Of a DNA stretch of 64,000 bases, positions 34,564 through 42,687 are shown piece by piece. The notes below the pieces were generated by a model, which saw only the letters and a program-made list of their open reading frames with translations, was not told the DNA's origin and searched no databases. This stretch comes from Phocaeicola coprophilus (GTDB lineage: Bacteria > Bacteroidota > Bacteroidia > Bacteroidales > Bacteroidaceae). Each line of letters begins with the position of its first letter. Position 1 is the stretch's first letter. A program made the translations under genes and the position numbers. The stretch lies in assembly GCA_016900015.1 (NCBI GenBank), contig JACJJM010000011.1, forward strand, positions 53,079-117,078, read 5' to 3'.

Positions 34564-36075
34564 TTATTCAAAAGCGCCCATGCGGAGCATGTTCACTTCT
34601 TTCTCTGTCAGGTATCTCCACTGTCCGCGGCGGAGGTTCTTCTTGGTCAGGCCGGCAAAGAACACACGGTCGAGACGGGTCACGCGATAGCCCAGCGACT
34701 CGAAGATACGGCGCACGATGCGGTTCTTGCCCGAATGGATTTCGATGCCCACCTGTGCCTTGTCGGTATCAGAGGTGTAGCTGATGGCATCGGCACGGAT
34801 TTCGCCGTCGTCGAGCGTAATGCCTGAAGCTATCTTGTCAAGGTCTTCCTGTGCAACGGGCTTGTCGCAATGCACATGATAGATTTTCTTTTTCAAGTAT
34901 TTCGGATGAGTGAGTTTCGAAGCCAGGTCGCCGTCGTTCGTGAGCAACAGCACTCCGGTCGTATTGCGGTCCAGACGTCCCACCGGATAGATACGCTCCT
35001 TGCAGGCGCCTTTCACGCAGTCCATCACGGTCTTGCGTTCACGCGGGTCGTCAGAGGTGGTCACACAGTCCTTCGGCTTGTTGAGCAACACGTAGACCTT
35101 GCGCTCGATGCTCACGGGCTGGTCATGGAATCTCACCTCGTCGCTGCGCTTGATCTTCGTGCCCAGCTCGGTCACCACTTGGCCGTTGACACTCACCGCA
35201 CCGGCTGTGATATACTCGTCAGCCTCGCGGCGCGAGCAGACTCCGGCATTGGCCAGGAACTTGTTCAGACGAATCGGCTCGTTCGGGTCGGTCAACACGT
35301 CTTTGTATTCCATCTGCTTCTTGCGGCTGTATTTGGCATTCGGGTCATAGTCAGCCGTGCGGCGCGGACGGAAGTTTCCGCGCTGGCGGTTGTTGTTGTA
35401 GCCTCCGCCTTGCTGCTGACGGTAACCACCTTGGTTATAGCCGCCTTGTTGCTGGCGATAACCGCCGTTCGAACGATTGTAGCCACCGTTGTTGTTCGGG
35501 CGGCGGAAGTTCGAGCGCTGCGGCTGCTGGCCGTCGCTGTTTTCCCAGCGGTTGCCCGGTTCATAACGGTTACCGTTGTCATAGCGGTTACCGTTGTCGT
35601 AACGGTTGCCATTGTTGTTATAGTTGTTCTGGCGCCAAGGGCGTTGTTCGCCGTTATTGCCATTGCGGAAGTTCGGGTTATAGCTGCGCTGGCGATTGTT
35701 CTGACGGTCGCCGCGATAGCCATTGTTTTCATTGCGGTAGCCGCCATTGTTGCCATCGCTGTGATAGGCAGGGGTCGAGCCTCCTATACGCGGACGGCGC
35801 GGACGCGGCGAGTCACCGCCATCAGCACGGTAGGCCGGTTCGCCTGCCGGAGCAGACGGACGGGTGATGCGCGGACGACGCGGACGATCCTGCCCGTAGG
35901 CGTTTCCGCCCTCGTTGCCATAACGGTTGCCCGAAGGGCGGTAGGGACGGCCTTCACCGTTCTCGTCACGATTGTAATTCACCTTTCTATACTCTCTATC
36001 CGTGGAACGCGATTCTTCGCGTGCTCCGGAATTTTCTTCCGGGTTCGGTTGCAAGTTTTCTTGATCTGTACTCAT
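34564..36075 (-). CDS. RluB/RsuA-family pseudouridine synthase with long disordered N-terminal arm
   Basis: A 503-residue protein. Residues about 245-500 form a normal RsuA/RluB-type enzyme: S4 domain (PIRLNKFLANAGVCSRREAD, GAVSVNGQVV), then the catalytic segment YPVGRLDRNTTGVLLLTNDGDLA with the active-site Asp in GRLDRNTTG, and KNRIVRRIFESLGYRVTRLD. Residues 1-240 are low complexity, rich in Arg, Asn, Gly, Tyr and Gln, with repeats such as NGNRYDNGNRYDNGNRYEPG and YRQQQGGYNQGG. The enzyme should isomerise a uridine in rRNA; the arm is probably an RNA-binding or condensate-forming tail. Such arms are common on Bacteroidetes RNA-modifying enzymes. Confidence 0.88.
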   Translation of the reverse strand: MSTDQENLQPNPEENSGAREESRSTDREYRKVNYNRDENGEGRPYRPSGNRYGNEGGNAYGQDRPRRPRITRPSAPAGEPAYRADGGDSPRPRRPRIGGSTPAYHSDGNNGGYRNENNGYRGDRQNNRQRSYNPNFRNGNNGEQRPWRQNNYNNNGNRYDNGNRYDNGNRYEPGNRWENSDGQQPQRSNFRRPNNNGGYNRSNGGYRQQQGGYNQGGYRQQQGGGYNNNRQRGNFRPRRTADYDPNAKYSRKKQMEYKDVLTDPNEPIRLNKFLANAGVCSRREADEYITAGAVSVNGQVVTELGTKIKRSDEVRFHDQPVSIERKVYVLLNKPKDCVTTSDDPRERKTVMDCVKGACKERIYPVGRLDRNTTGVLLLTNDGDLASKLTHPKYLKKKIYHVHCDKPVAQEDLDKIASGITLDDGEIRADAISYTSDTDKAQVGIEIHSGKNRIVRRIFESLGYRVTRLDRVFFAGLTKKNLRRGQWRYLTEKEVNMLRMGAFE

Positions 36076-36138
36076 GGTTTTGCTATTATTGGGTTTTTTA
36101 AGTTCGCCCTCGCGGGCTAATCATTATTTTGGATTTAA

Positions 36139-37485
36139 TCACATACCTGTGTAGTTGTGCGGTGTGATGGCGTGCAACTCCTGTTTGAGCGCCTCGCTCA
36201 CATCCAGCCCGTCGATAAACTCGCGGATGGAGTCTTCGGTGATGGCCTGATTGGTGCGGGTCAACGCTTTCAAGGCTTCGTAGGGGTGCGGATAGGCCTC
36301 ACGGCGCAGGATGGTCTGGATGGCTTCCGCCACGACGCTCCAGCAGTTGTCCAGGTCGCGGTAGATGGCCGGCTCGTTGAGCAACAGCTTGCGCAGTCCT
36401 TTGAGCGAACTCTGGATGGCGATGATGGTGTGACCGAAAGGCACGCCCACATTGCGCAGCACCGTGGAGTCGGTCAGGTCGCGCTGGAGACGCGACACGG
36501 GCAGCTTCGTCGAGAGGTGCTCGAAGATGGCATTGGCCACACCCAAGTTGCCCTCCGCATTCTCGAAGTCGATGGGGTTCACCTTGTGCGGCATCGCGCT
36601 CGAACCCACCTCGCCGGCTTTAATCTTCTGTTTGAAGTATTCCATCGAGATGTACTGCCAGAAGTCGCGGTTCATGTCAATCATAATCGTATTGATGCGC
36701 TTCATGGCATCGAAGATGGCGCCCAGATTGTCGTAGTTCGAGATTTGCGTCGTGTATTGCTCGCGCTCCAATCCCAGCTTCTCGGCGACAAACTTGTTGC
36801 CAAACGCCTTCCAGTCGTAGGCCGGATAGGCCACATGGTGAGCATTGAAATTGCCCGTAGCCCCGCCAAACTTCGCCGTAATGGGCGATGCCTTCAGCAC
36901 GGCCAACTGACGTTCGAGGCGATAGACGAACACCATAATCTCCTTGCCCAGACGGGTCGGGGATGCCGGTTGGCCATGTGTCTTGGCCAACATCGGGATA
37001 GCGGCCCATTCGTCAGCATAAGTCTTCAGTTGGGCTATGAGTTCTTCAAGTTGCGGATAATAGACCTCGTTGAGCGCATCCTTGACAGACAGGGGCACGG
37101 ACGTGTTGTTAATGTCCTGCGACGTCAGTCCGAAGTGGATGAATTCCTTGTAAGCCTCCAGGCCGCCAATGCGGTCAAATTGCTCTTTTATAAAATATTC
37201 CACGGCTTTCACATCGTGGTTTGTCACGCTCTCGATTTCCTTCACGCGGGCAGCGTCAGCTTCTGAAAAATCGCGATATATGGCACGGAAAGCTTCAAAC
37301 AAACCGTGGTCCACGCCTGCCAACTGCGGAAGAGGAAGTTCACACAACGTTATGAAATATTCGATTTCAACCTGCACACGATATTTGATAAGTGCATATT
37401 CAGAAAAGTAAGAAGCCAAAGCTCCCGCTTTGCTTCTGTAACGTCCATCAATCGGCGATATTGCCGTGAGAATGTCAAGCTCCAT
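36139..37485 (-). CDS. purB: Adenylosuccinate lyase
   Basis: A 448-residue purine biosynthesis enzyme that removes fumarate from SAICAR and from adenylosuccinate. Start MELDILTAISPIDGRYRSK is the normal N-terminus; alternatives 9 and 33 nt further up exist. Signatures are the SSAMPHKVNP signature loop, THGQPASPTRLGKE, and the catalytic His region FGLTSQDINNTS. The fumarate released here and by aspA could feed anaerobic fumarate respiration. A TATTTTTG box (minus, 37516-37523) lies 31 nt upstream of the ATG, consistent with this start. It is followed 63 nt later by the pseudouridine synthase gene. Confidence 0.95.
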   Translation of the reverse strand: MELDILTAISPIDGRYRSKAGALASYFSEYALIKYRVQVEIEYFITLCELPLPQLAGVDHGLFEAFRAIYRDFSEADAARVKEIESVTNHDVKAVEYFIKEQFDRIGGLEAYKEFIHFGLTSQDINNTSVPLSVKDALNEVYYPQLEELIAQLKTYADEWAAIPMLAKTHGQPASPTRLGKEIMVFVYRLERQLAVLKASPITAKFGGATGNFNAHHVAYPAYDWKAFGNKFVAEKLGLEREQYTTQISNYDNLGAIFDAMKRINTIMIDMNRDFWQYISMEYFKQKIKAGEVGSSAMPHKVNPIDFENAEGNLGVANAIFEHLSTKLPVSRLQRDLTDSTVLRNVGVPFGHTIIAIQSSLKGLRKLLLNEPAIYRDLDNCWSVVAEAIQTILRREAYPHPYEALKALTRTNQAITEDSIREFIDGLDVSEALKQELHAITPHNYTGM

Positions 37486-37515
37486 AAATTTCATCTTGAT
37501 AATATTATCAGGCTG

Positions 37516-37523
37516 CAAAAATA
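37516..37523 (-). promoter_or_regulatory. Probable -7 element of purB
   Basis: The minus strand reads TATTTTTG, matching TAnnTTTG, about 30 nt before the chosen purB start. This supports the start at 37485 over the upstream alternatives. Confidence 0.5.
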
Positions 37524-37589
37524 GTGGTTTTTATCCATACCTCTTATAGGATAGGCGGCAAAACTTTCTTTAAAAAGTCATAACAGACA

Positions 37590-37625
37590 GGCATTTCCGT
37601 GCATGGCAGCCTGCCCGGAAATGCC
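37590..37625. other. Intergenic hairpin upstream of purB
   Basis: GGCATTTCC (37590-37598) and GGAAATGCC (37617-37625) form a perfect 9-bp stem. It lies in the 716-bp gap between purB and menA (37,486-38,201), which otherwise holds the purB promoter box and repeat copy E. An open frame at 37,926-38,111 has no family resemblance or promoter and is not called. Confidence 0.4.
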
Positions 37626-37790
37626 CCGGACGGCATCGCGGGCAGCGGTCCGTCTGACCGGCCATACGCCCTGAAGGGAAGAGAAATTGTGAATATTGTC
37701 AACAAAAAGTCTCGCCGGACCAAGCCTCAGCCACGTCCGTTCCTGCCGGACTGACGACCCGGAGAAGTCTGCTCAGACATCCCATAGACA

Positions 37791-37880
37791 CGGCCCGGGA
37801 GCGGAGTCTATTCGGCCCGACCACGGAAAGGAGTCCGTGCACGGGCGGAGTCCTTTCCGCTCCCGGGCCGAATAGAGAGG
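37791..37880. repeat. Modular 22-bp-unit intergenic repeat, copy E
   Basis: A palindromic copy with variant units. CGGCCCGGGAGCGGA (37791-37805) and its exact complement (37856-37870) form a 15-bp perfect inverted repeat; inside are GTCTATTCGGCCCGACCACGG, GAAAGGAG and ACGGGCGGAG. The cores GGGAGCGGA and GGCCCGACCA link it to copies B and D. Confidence 0.78.
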
Positions 37881-38201
37881 AAAGAACGGGAAGGCATTTT
37901 ACTCTCTATTTCAATCATTTAAGAAATGACTCTTCCGCCAATAGCCCTGCTTGCCGCCGACAGAGACATACCTGTCCCTACCCACCTTCGGACAGAAGGA
38001 GCGGCAAGCATCCTGATTGGAAAATCATTAACAAGACAAGCCCTACGAATACTTGTAACGAAAAGTCAAAAGGAAAAACACGAAACAGGGATGCACAGTC
38101 TGTACGTCTGAATGATAACACATTGAATTTCACTGCTTACCCATCGGGCACACGGGCCATGCGTCCCGACCTATCAGCTCGGCCATCCCTCAAGCCATAA
38201 G

Positions 38202-39104
38202 CTACCGGCTTCCACACAGCAGCAAGCCTGCACTGAGCAGGAGACCGAAGAGGAAAATGTTGCGTGCGGTCAATCCCAATACGCGGTTGAGCGCACGTCC
38301 CTGCCCGATGCTACCCATCAGTTGCCAGGAGCGGATATGAGGGATGAGATAGAATTGCGGCAGGATGGCCGCCCACAGATAGCCTCCGGCCACAAGCGAC
38401 AGACAGCCCAGACAGGGCAAAAAGCCCAGCCACAAATAGGCCGCACGCCCGGCACGGGCTCCCCAGCGCACGACGACCGTGCGCTTCCCGCTGATGCGGT
38501 CCTGGTCGCGGTCACGATAGTTGTTGACCATGAGCAGCGTGTCGATGACCAGCCCGCAGGCCAAGGCACAGACGAGCGCGGCCCATGTCCAGACACCCGT
38601 CTGTATGTAGTAGGTGAAGCCGACGGGCACGAGTCCGAAAAACACCAACACCAGCACGTCGCCCCACCCACGATAGGAAAGTCCCAACGTGTAGAGAAAG
38701 GCGAACACGACACACACCGCTCCCACCACGACAAGCTCCCAACCGGCATACCACAACAGAGGCAACCCGGCCAGACAAGCCAACACCGTCGTGACACCTA
38801 TGCCGCGCAGCATGGCGCGGGGCGTAATCCAGCCCTGGGCACAGGCGCGTTCAGGACCAAGCCTGTCGGTGCGGTCGCTCCCCTTACGGAAGTCGAAATA
38901 GTCATTGATGAAGTTGGCATCTATCTGCATGATGAAGGCAAAAAGGAAGCAGAGCACACAAGGCCATGCACGGAAGCCTGTCCCAAGGTCGGCCACAGCC
39001 AAGGCCGAACCGGCCATGACAGGCACGGCAGCCGCGGTCAGCGTCTTCGGACGTGCAGCCAGCATCCAGGCCCGAAAAGAATTGGTTCGTACATCGTTTT
39101 CCAT
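38202..39104 (-). CDS. menA: 1,4-dihydroxy-2-naphthoate polyprenyltransferase
   Basis: A 300-residue UbiA-family membrane enzyme with about eight to nine membrane segments. The first Asp-rich motif is NDYFDFRKGSDR and the second NNYRDRDQDRISGKRT, both intact; they bind the magnesium-prenyl diphosphate. The spacing and sequence match MenA, which attaches the prenyl tail to DHNA in menaquinone synthesis, the step that makes the membrane-bound intermediate. The start at 39104 (MENDVRTNSFRAW) is chosen; it lies 20 nt after a TACTTTTG box (minus, 39125-39132), and the longer reading would begin upstream of it. Single gene. Confidence 0.92.
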   Translation of the reverse strand: MENDVRTNSFRAWMLAARPKTLTAAAVPVMAGSALAVADLGTGFRAWPCVLCFLFAFIMQIDANFINDYFDFRKGSDRTDRLGPERACAQGWITPRAMLRGIGVTTVLACLAGLPLLWYAGWELVVVGAVCVVFAFLYTLGLSYRGWGDVLVLVFFGLVPVGFTYYIQTGVWTWAALVCALACGLVIDTLLMVNNYRDRDQDRISGKRTVVVRWGARAGRAAYLWLGFLPCLGCLSLVAGGYLWAAILPQFYLIPHIRSWQLMGSIGQGRALNRVLGLTARNIFLFGLLLSAGLLLCGSR

Positions 39105-39124
39105 AAAAAAGAGATTTGGATGTG

Positions 39125-39132
39125 CAAAAGTA
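39125..39132 (-). promoter_or_regulatory. Probable -7 element of menA
   Basis: The minus strand reads TACTTTTG, matching TAnnTTTG, 20 nt before the menA ATG. No -33 TTTG at 19 nt. Confidence 0.5.
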
Positions 39133-39153
39133 GACATATTTGGCATACAGAAA

Positions 39154-39195
39154 GCGCGGATGCACCCGGCTTTTTCCAATCCGGGGCATCCGCGC
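39154..39195 (-). terminator. Terminator of the TonB-receptor operon
   Basis: GCGCGGATGC (39154-39163) pairs exactly with 39186-39195, and the inner CCCGG and CCGGG extend the stem. On the minus strand it is followed by TTTCTGTATG. It lies 28 nt after the last gene of the operon that ends at 39224. Confidence 0.6.
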
Positions 39196-39223
39196 GTGAG
39201 AATTATGGACTCAGGGTATGCAG

Positions 39224-40705
39224 TTATTGTGCCAGAGAAGCCGTCGCGGCCGGCTCGAAGTCATTGGTGGAGTTGTTGGAATCCACGAGCGTACCGTCGT
39301 CATTCTTCTTGCGAATCATGCTCTTGCCGTAACGGGTCTCATCACTGCTGCTGGTAGCGCAATAGGTGAAACCGGCGTCAAGCGACAAGCTGAAGGGATT
39401 GCTATCCACACCGCTTTCCTGCGTGGCCACGACCACAGCATCCAGCACCCAGTCATTGGGTACATACTGGTAATTGAACGCAATCGAGAAGTCGCCTCCC
39501 GAAGAAGTCACCGTCCACGAGCGTGTCCCGCTCCACACGTAGTCACTGGCATCCACAAAATCGGTAGCAGTCAGGTTGGAAGGGAGAGAAGCTATGAGGT
39601 AACCACGGTTCATCTGAACATTCAGCACGTAGATGGTGATTGTGTTCGAAATCCAGACATCCAGATTCGGTACGTCCGGATTGTCCACGTCCATAAATGA
39701 AGTGTTGGTCGTCTCGTTGAACCACTCGAAGTCTGCTCCCGAAAGGTCAAAGGAAGAAGTATTGCTCTCTTTGTAATTCTGGGCATTGTTTACGATGAGC
39801 ACGGACTCATGTGCGGCCAGCGTATGCTTGCCCTGGTCTTTCGGTATCACATACATAGACTGGATGGCAGCCGCCTCGTCGCGACGGTCAGGGTCCCAGG
39901 CAAAGTTGCTCTGTATGGAGCTTTGGGACGTGATGGCCGATTCACAGATGGCCACTCCGCCAATCTCCAGTTCCTCGTCCGTGTTGTTGGTGAGGATGAA
40001 ATATTGCTCCATGTTGCGCGAATCCGTCTTCCCCGTCTCGGCAATCAGGTTGCTGGTGAGGAATATCTCTTGGATAAGCAGTTCTCCCGGCTCGACATTG
40101 CGCCAGCTCTGTGTCACGGTCAGCGTAGCCAGGCGGGAACCGTCGGTGTTGTTCACAGTCACTTCCGCCGTGCGGTTTTCGCTGGCGCTGTCATAAGCAG
40201 CGGCTGTCAGCACCACGCTTCCAGTCTTCTCCTCTTTCACCGTGAGCCAAGAGGCGTCGCTGGGAATCACCACACTGTAACCGTCGTTGGAGGGAAGCAC
40301 GATTTCCTTGTCCCCACCCTTGGCACGGATACTGATTTCCTGATTGGACGGGTCTGCCGGATTGGAAGTTCCGATTTGGGTCAAGACAAGCGTGGCTGAC
40401 GAACTGCCGCAACGCACGATGAGGTTCGCGCTGCGCGAAGCCACTTCCGTGGAAGCCTCAGCCGTCACGGTGACTTCTGCAGCCCCGCTGCCCTGCATGG
40501 GCGACACCGTGTACCAGGTCTGACCGTCGGTCTCGATGGTCCAGTCACCCAGGGTCTGCACCGTGAAAGTCGCAGTCCCGCCATCCACAGCCAAATCAAC
40601 CTCTTGAGTCGACAACACGACCTGTGCGTCATTTTGATCATCACTACAAGCTGCAAAGCCCACCAGAAGGACAAGCAGCAGCCATACATTCTTTAGTCTG
40701 TTCAT
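39224..40705 (-). CDS. BACON / DUF4876-like surface lipoprotein
   Basis: A 493-residue lipoprotein (lipobox FAAC, Cys 20). Residues about 30-115 and 120-205 are two BACON-like domains (DLAVDGGTATFTVQTLGDWTI and VLPSNDGYSVVIPSDASWLTV; each ends in a TLVLTQ or TLTVTQSW strand). From about 208 on it follows the DUF4876 pattern: GELLIQEIFLTSNLIAETGK, EQYFILTNNTDEELEIGGVA, VLIVNNAQNYKE, NTITIYVLN and WVLDAVVVATQ, a lamin-tail-like or LTD fold. The C-terminus is polar. In Bacteroides such proteins are found with a TonB receptor and a DUF6850-type protein, as here. Last gene of a four-gene operon; 30 nt after the DUF6850-type gene. Confidence 0.75.
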   Translation of the reverse strand: MNRLKNVWLLLVLLVGFAACSDDQNDAQVVLSTQEVDLAVDGGTATFTVQTLGDWTIETDGQTWYTVSPMQGSGAAEVTVTAEASTEVASRSANLIVRCGSSSATLVLTQIGTSNPADPSNQEISIRAKGGDKEIVLPSNDGYSVVIPSDASWLTVKEEKTGSVVLTAAAYDSASENRTAEVTVNNTDGSRLATLTVTQSWRNVEPGELLIQEIFLTSNLIAETGKTDSRNMEQYFILTNNTDEELEIGGVAICESAITSQSSIQSNFAWDPDRRDEAAAIQSMYVIPKDQGKHTLAAHESVLIVNNAQNYKESNTSSFDLSGADFEWFNETTNTSFMDVDNPDVPNLDVWISNTITIYVLNVQMNRGYLIASLPSNLTATDFVDASDYVWSGTRSWTVTSSGGDFSIAFNYQYVPNDWVLDAVVVATQESGVDSNPFSLSLDAGFTYCATSSSDETRYGKSMIRKKNDDGTLVDSNNSTNDFEPAATASLAQ

Positions 40706-40735
40706 AATGTTTTGAGTTTATGTATTTATGTAATA

Positions 40736-42268
40736 TTAAAAGCAAAGTCCGACACTCAGTTGCACGTTGTCGTCCTGCAACTTTTCTCCATAGAAACGTT
40801 TCACATAAGCGGCCGACACGAAAACAGCCGTACCGGGGGCAAGCCTGCGCTGCACACGCAGCATAGCCTGCATCGTGGCCCAATCATCCGACTGACGCAG
40901 GTAAGAAGTGCTTAAATAGTTGTATATACGCAAATCCGTGTCGTCGGGGATGTCAAACTGACCGTCCACATGCGCGGTGTAATAGCCTCCGGCCTGGGCT
41001 TTCCACAGCCAGGCTTTATGCAGGCGGGTGAAGGCCAGCGTCGTCCCTGCATCCATCCGGGCGATTTCCTTCTTCCGGTGTGGATACTCATACTCCTCAC
41101 TGTCCCAGTAGTAACCGGCAGAAGGACTGAGTGTCCACACGCCGGAGGGGCGCTTCCACTCCACGATGCCCTCCAGACGGGCATTCAGGCAATGGTCGTC
41201 GTAGAGCGTCTGGCTGCCCAAGGGAAGATGGTCGCTGTTGCTTCCGCTGCCCAAGATGTTTTCCTGCCCCCGGCGCAAGACATAAGTACCTGTGGCTTTC
41301 ACGGCCCAATCCATGCGTTCGTTTGTGCGCCGGTAAGCCAGGCCGGCAGTCAGGGTATGCACATTCAGCGTTGTCAGGGTCACATTGTTGACGCCGGTCA
41401 GATTACGGTCCACGACCAGACGTTCATAGTCCGCCAAGGCATACCACCCGTCGCGCTCCCGGGGCACAAGAGTCAGCGACGCGTGCCAACCCGTCCCGCG
41501 GTACTGCACCGAGGTGTACGTCGTACCGGAGTAACGCTGGTAGAACGTACCCAGTCCGGTGAAATGAAGCTCTGAAGTGTTGGCTCCGTTCTGGTCATAG
41601 AAGGCCACGCTCTGTTGCTGTTTGTAGATACGTAGCCCTCCGGCCAGCCCGACAGCATAATGTCCCCAAAGATAGCCGAGAGACAAATCGGCAGAAAGGT
41701 CAGCCGTGATGTCGCGCGGGCGAGGGTCCACTTGACGGTATTCATGCTGGGCACGGTAGGAAGCCGTAAGGCCATAGTTGAAACGTCCGTCCACCCGGGC
41801 ATAACCGCCATAGAAGCGATATTGCTCGTGCTGCAAATCACCCCCGAGAGAGTCAGCCAGCACATAAGGCCGCAGCAACTCATAGTCCGACGTGGAGTTC
41901 CAACAGACATTGCGTTTCTGCCCATTCTCATAATCAGCTCCGGCATAGGCAACGGAGCGGGGGTCAAGCCGTAAATAAGAGGCCACATGAAAGGCACCCA
42001 GCAAAAGCCCATCACCCAGGGCTGGTTCGAAGGCTTCATCCTCACGCCGCCAGTCCATCTGTCCCCACAACTCCGTGTAAGAGACCGCATGGCGGAAAAA
42101 AGAAGCCGCGGCAGAACGGTCGAAGACAAAACTACCGACCGAACCAACTGCCGACAACTGCTCCGAAGTACGACGGTTGACATCCACCACAGGCTCTTCG
42201 TCACGGGCACACAGCGGAAGAACCGCCACCAACAGGATAGAACAACATATCACAACGATTCGAACCAT
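40736..42268 (-). CDS. DUF6850-like outer-membrane beta-barrel protein
   Basis: A 510-residue protein with a signal peptide (about 1-21, ending CAR). The rest is made of alternating amphipathic strands rich in Tyr and Gly with terminal Phe (LSVGLCF at the end), the pattern of an outer-membrane beta-barrel (e.g. GHYAVGLAGGLRIYKQQ, YYTAHVDGQFDIPD). The N-terminal SVGSFVFDRSAAASFFRHAV segment is shared with DUF6850-type proteins, which accompany TonB receptors and DUF4876 in Bacteroides. The function is unknown, probably substrate binding or passage at the outer membrane. It starts 5 nt after the small lipoprotein gene, so operon membership is clear. Confidence 0.72.
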   Translation of the reverse strand: MVRIVVICCSILLVAVLPLCARDEEPVVDVNRRTSEQLSAVGSVGSFVFDRSAAASFFRHAVSYTELWGQMDWRREDEAFEPALGDGLLLGAFHVASYLRLDPRSVAYAGADYENGQKRNVCWNSTSDYELLRPYVLADSLGGDLQHEQYRFYGGYARVDGRFNYGLTASYRAQHEYRQVDPRPRDITADLSADLSLGYLWGHYAVGLAGGLRIYKQQQSVAFYDQNGANTSELHFTGLGTFYQRYSGTTYTSVQYRGTGWHASLTLVPRERDGWYALADYERLVVDRNLTGVNNVTLTTLNVHTLTAGLAYRRTNERMDWAVKATGTYVLRRGQENILGSGSNSDHLPLGSQTLYDDHCLNARLEGIVEWKRPSGVWTLSPSAGYYWDSEEYEYPHRKKEIARMDAGTTLAFTRLHKAWLWKAQAGGYYTAHVDGQFDIPDDTDLRIYNYLSTSYLRQSDDWATMQAMLRVQRRLAPGTAVFVSAAYVKRFYGEKLQDDNVQLSVGLCF

Positions 42269-42273
42269 AAGGC

Positions 42274-42681
42274 TTACTTAATCAAAGTCAAATTCAACAC
42301 CACAGCTTCTGTGTCACCCAACAGGCTGACGGCCCGCTCGGCATTGGAATACTCGAAACAACGCACTCGGGCCGACGTACCGTCAGAAAAAGAGGCCTCG
42401 GCATCAAAAGAGATGAGATAGACCCCCTTCTGCACACGGACTGTCCCGCGATTGTTCACAAAGATAGGAAATTCATAGTTCTGGCGGTTATTTACATTGC
42501 GCAAATAAGTACTGGCCAGTGTGGTGTCGACCTCCATGCGGACAATGGTACGCCCGTCGGGCAACGCAGGCATCAGAGTGACATCACAGAAGAGCAGCTG
42601 GTCTGCATTGTCCTCGCAAGAGGCACATACTTGACCCAGCAGAAGGAGCGGCAATAAAAAAGTCAGTGTTCGTAGTTTCAT
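42274..42681 (-). CDS. Small lipoprotein in the TonB-receptor operon
   Basis: A 135-residue lipoprotein (lipobox CASC, Cys about 22) with one beta-sandwich-like domain. The segments TIVRMEVDTTLASTYLRNVN, YEFPIFVNNRGTVRVQKGVY and LISFDAEASFSDGTSAR resemble the N-terminal domain of many DUF4876 proteins, so this gene may be a split-off module of the partner encoded at 39224. It sits between the TonB receptor (6 nt upstream) and the DUF6850-type gene (5 nt downstream). It probably sits on the outer face of the outer membrane and helps bind the receptor's ligand; this is inferred from context only. Confidence 0.65.
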   Translation of the reverse strand: MKLRTLTFLLPLLLLGQVCASCEDNADQLLFCDVTLMPALPDGRTIVRMEVDTTLASTYLRNVNNRQNYEFPIFVNNRGTVRVQKGVYLISFDAEASFSDGTSARVRCFEYSNAERAVSLLGDTEAVVLNLTLIK

Positions 42682-42687
42682 GTCAAG

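Noticed and set aside
34870..36120. 416-codon plus-strand frame opposite the pseudouridine synthase
   Set aside because: It is the antisense of the Arg/Asn-rich repeats, giving strings of V, A, I; it lacks any domain or promoter.
37926..38111. 61-codon plus-strand frame in the purB-menA gap
   Set aside because: No promoter, no similarity pattern, and composition unlike coding sequence nearby.
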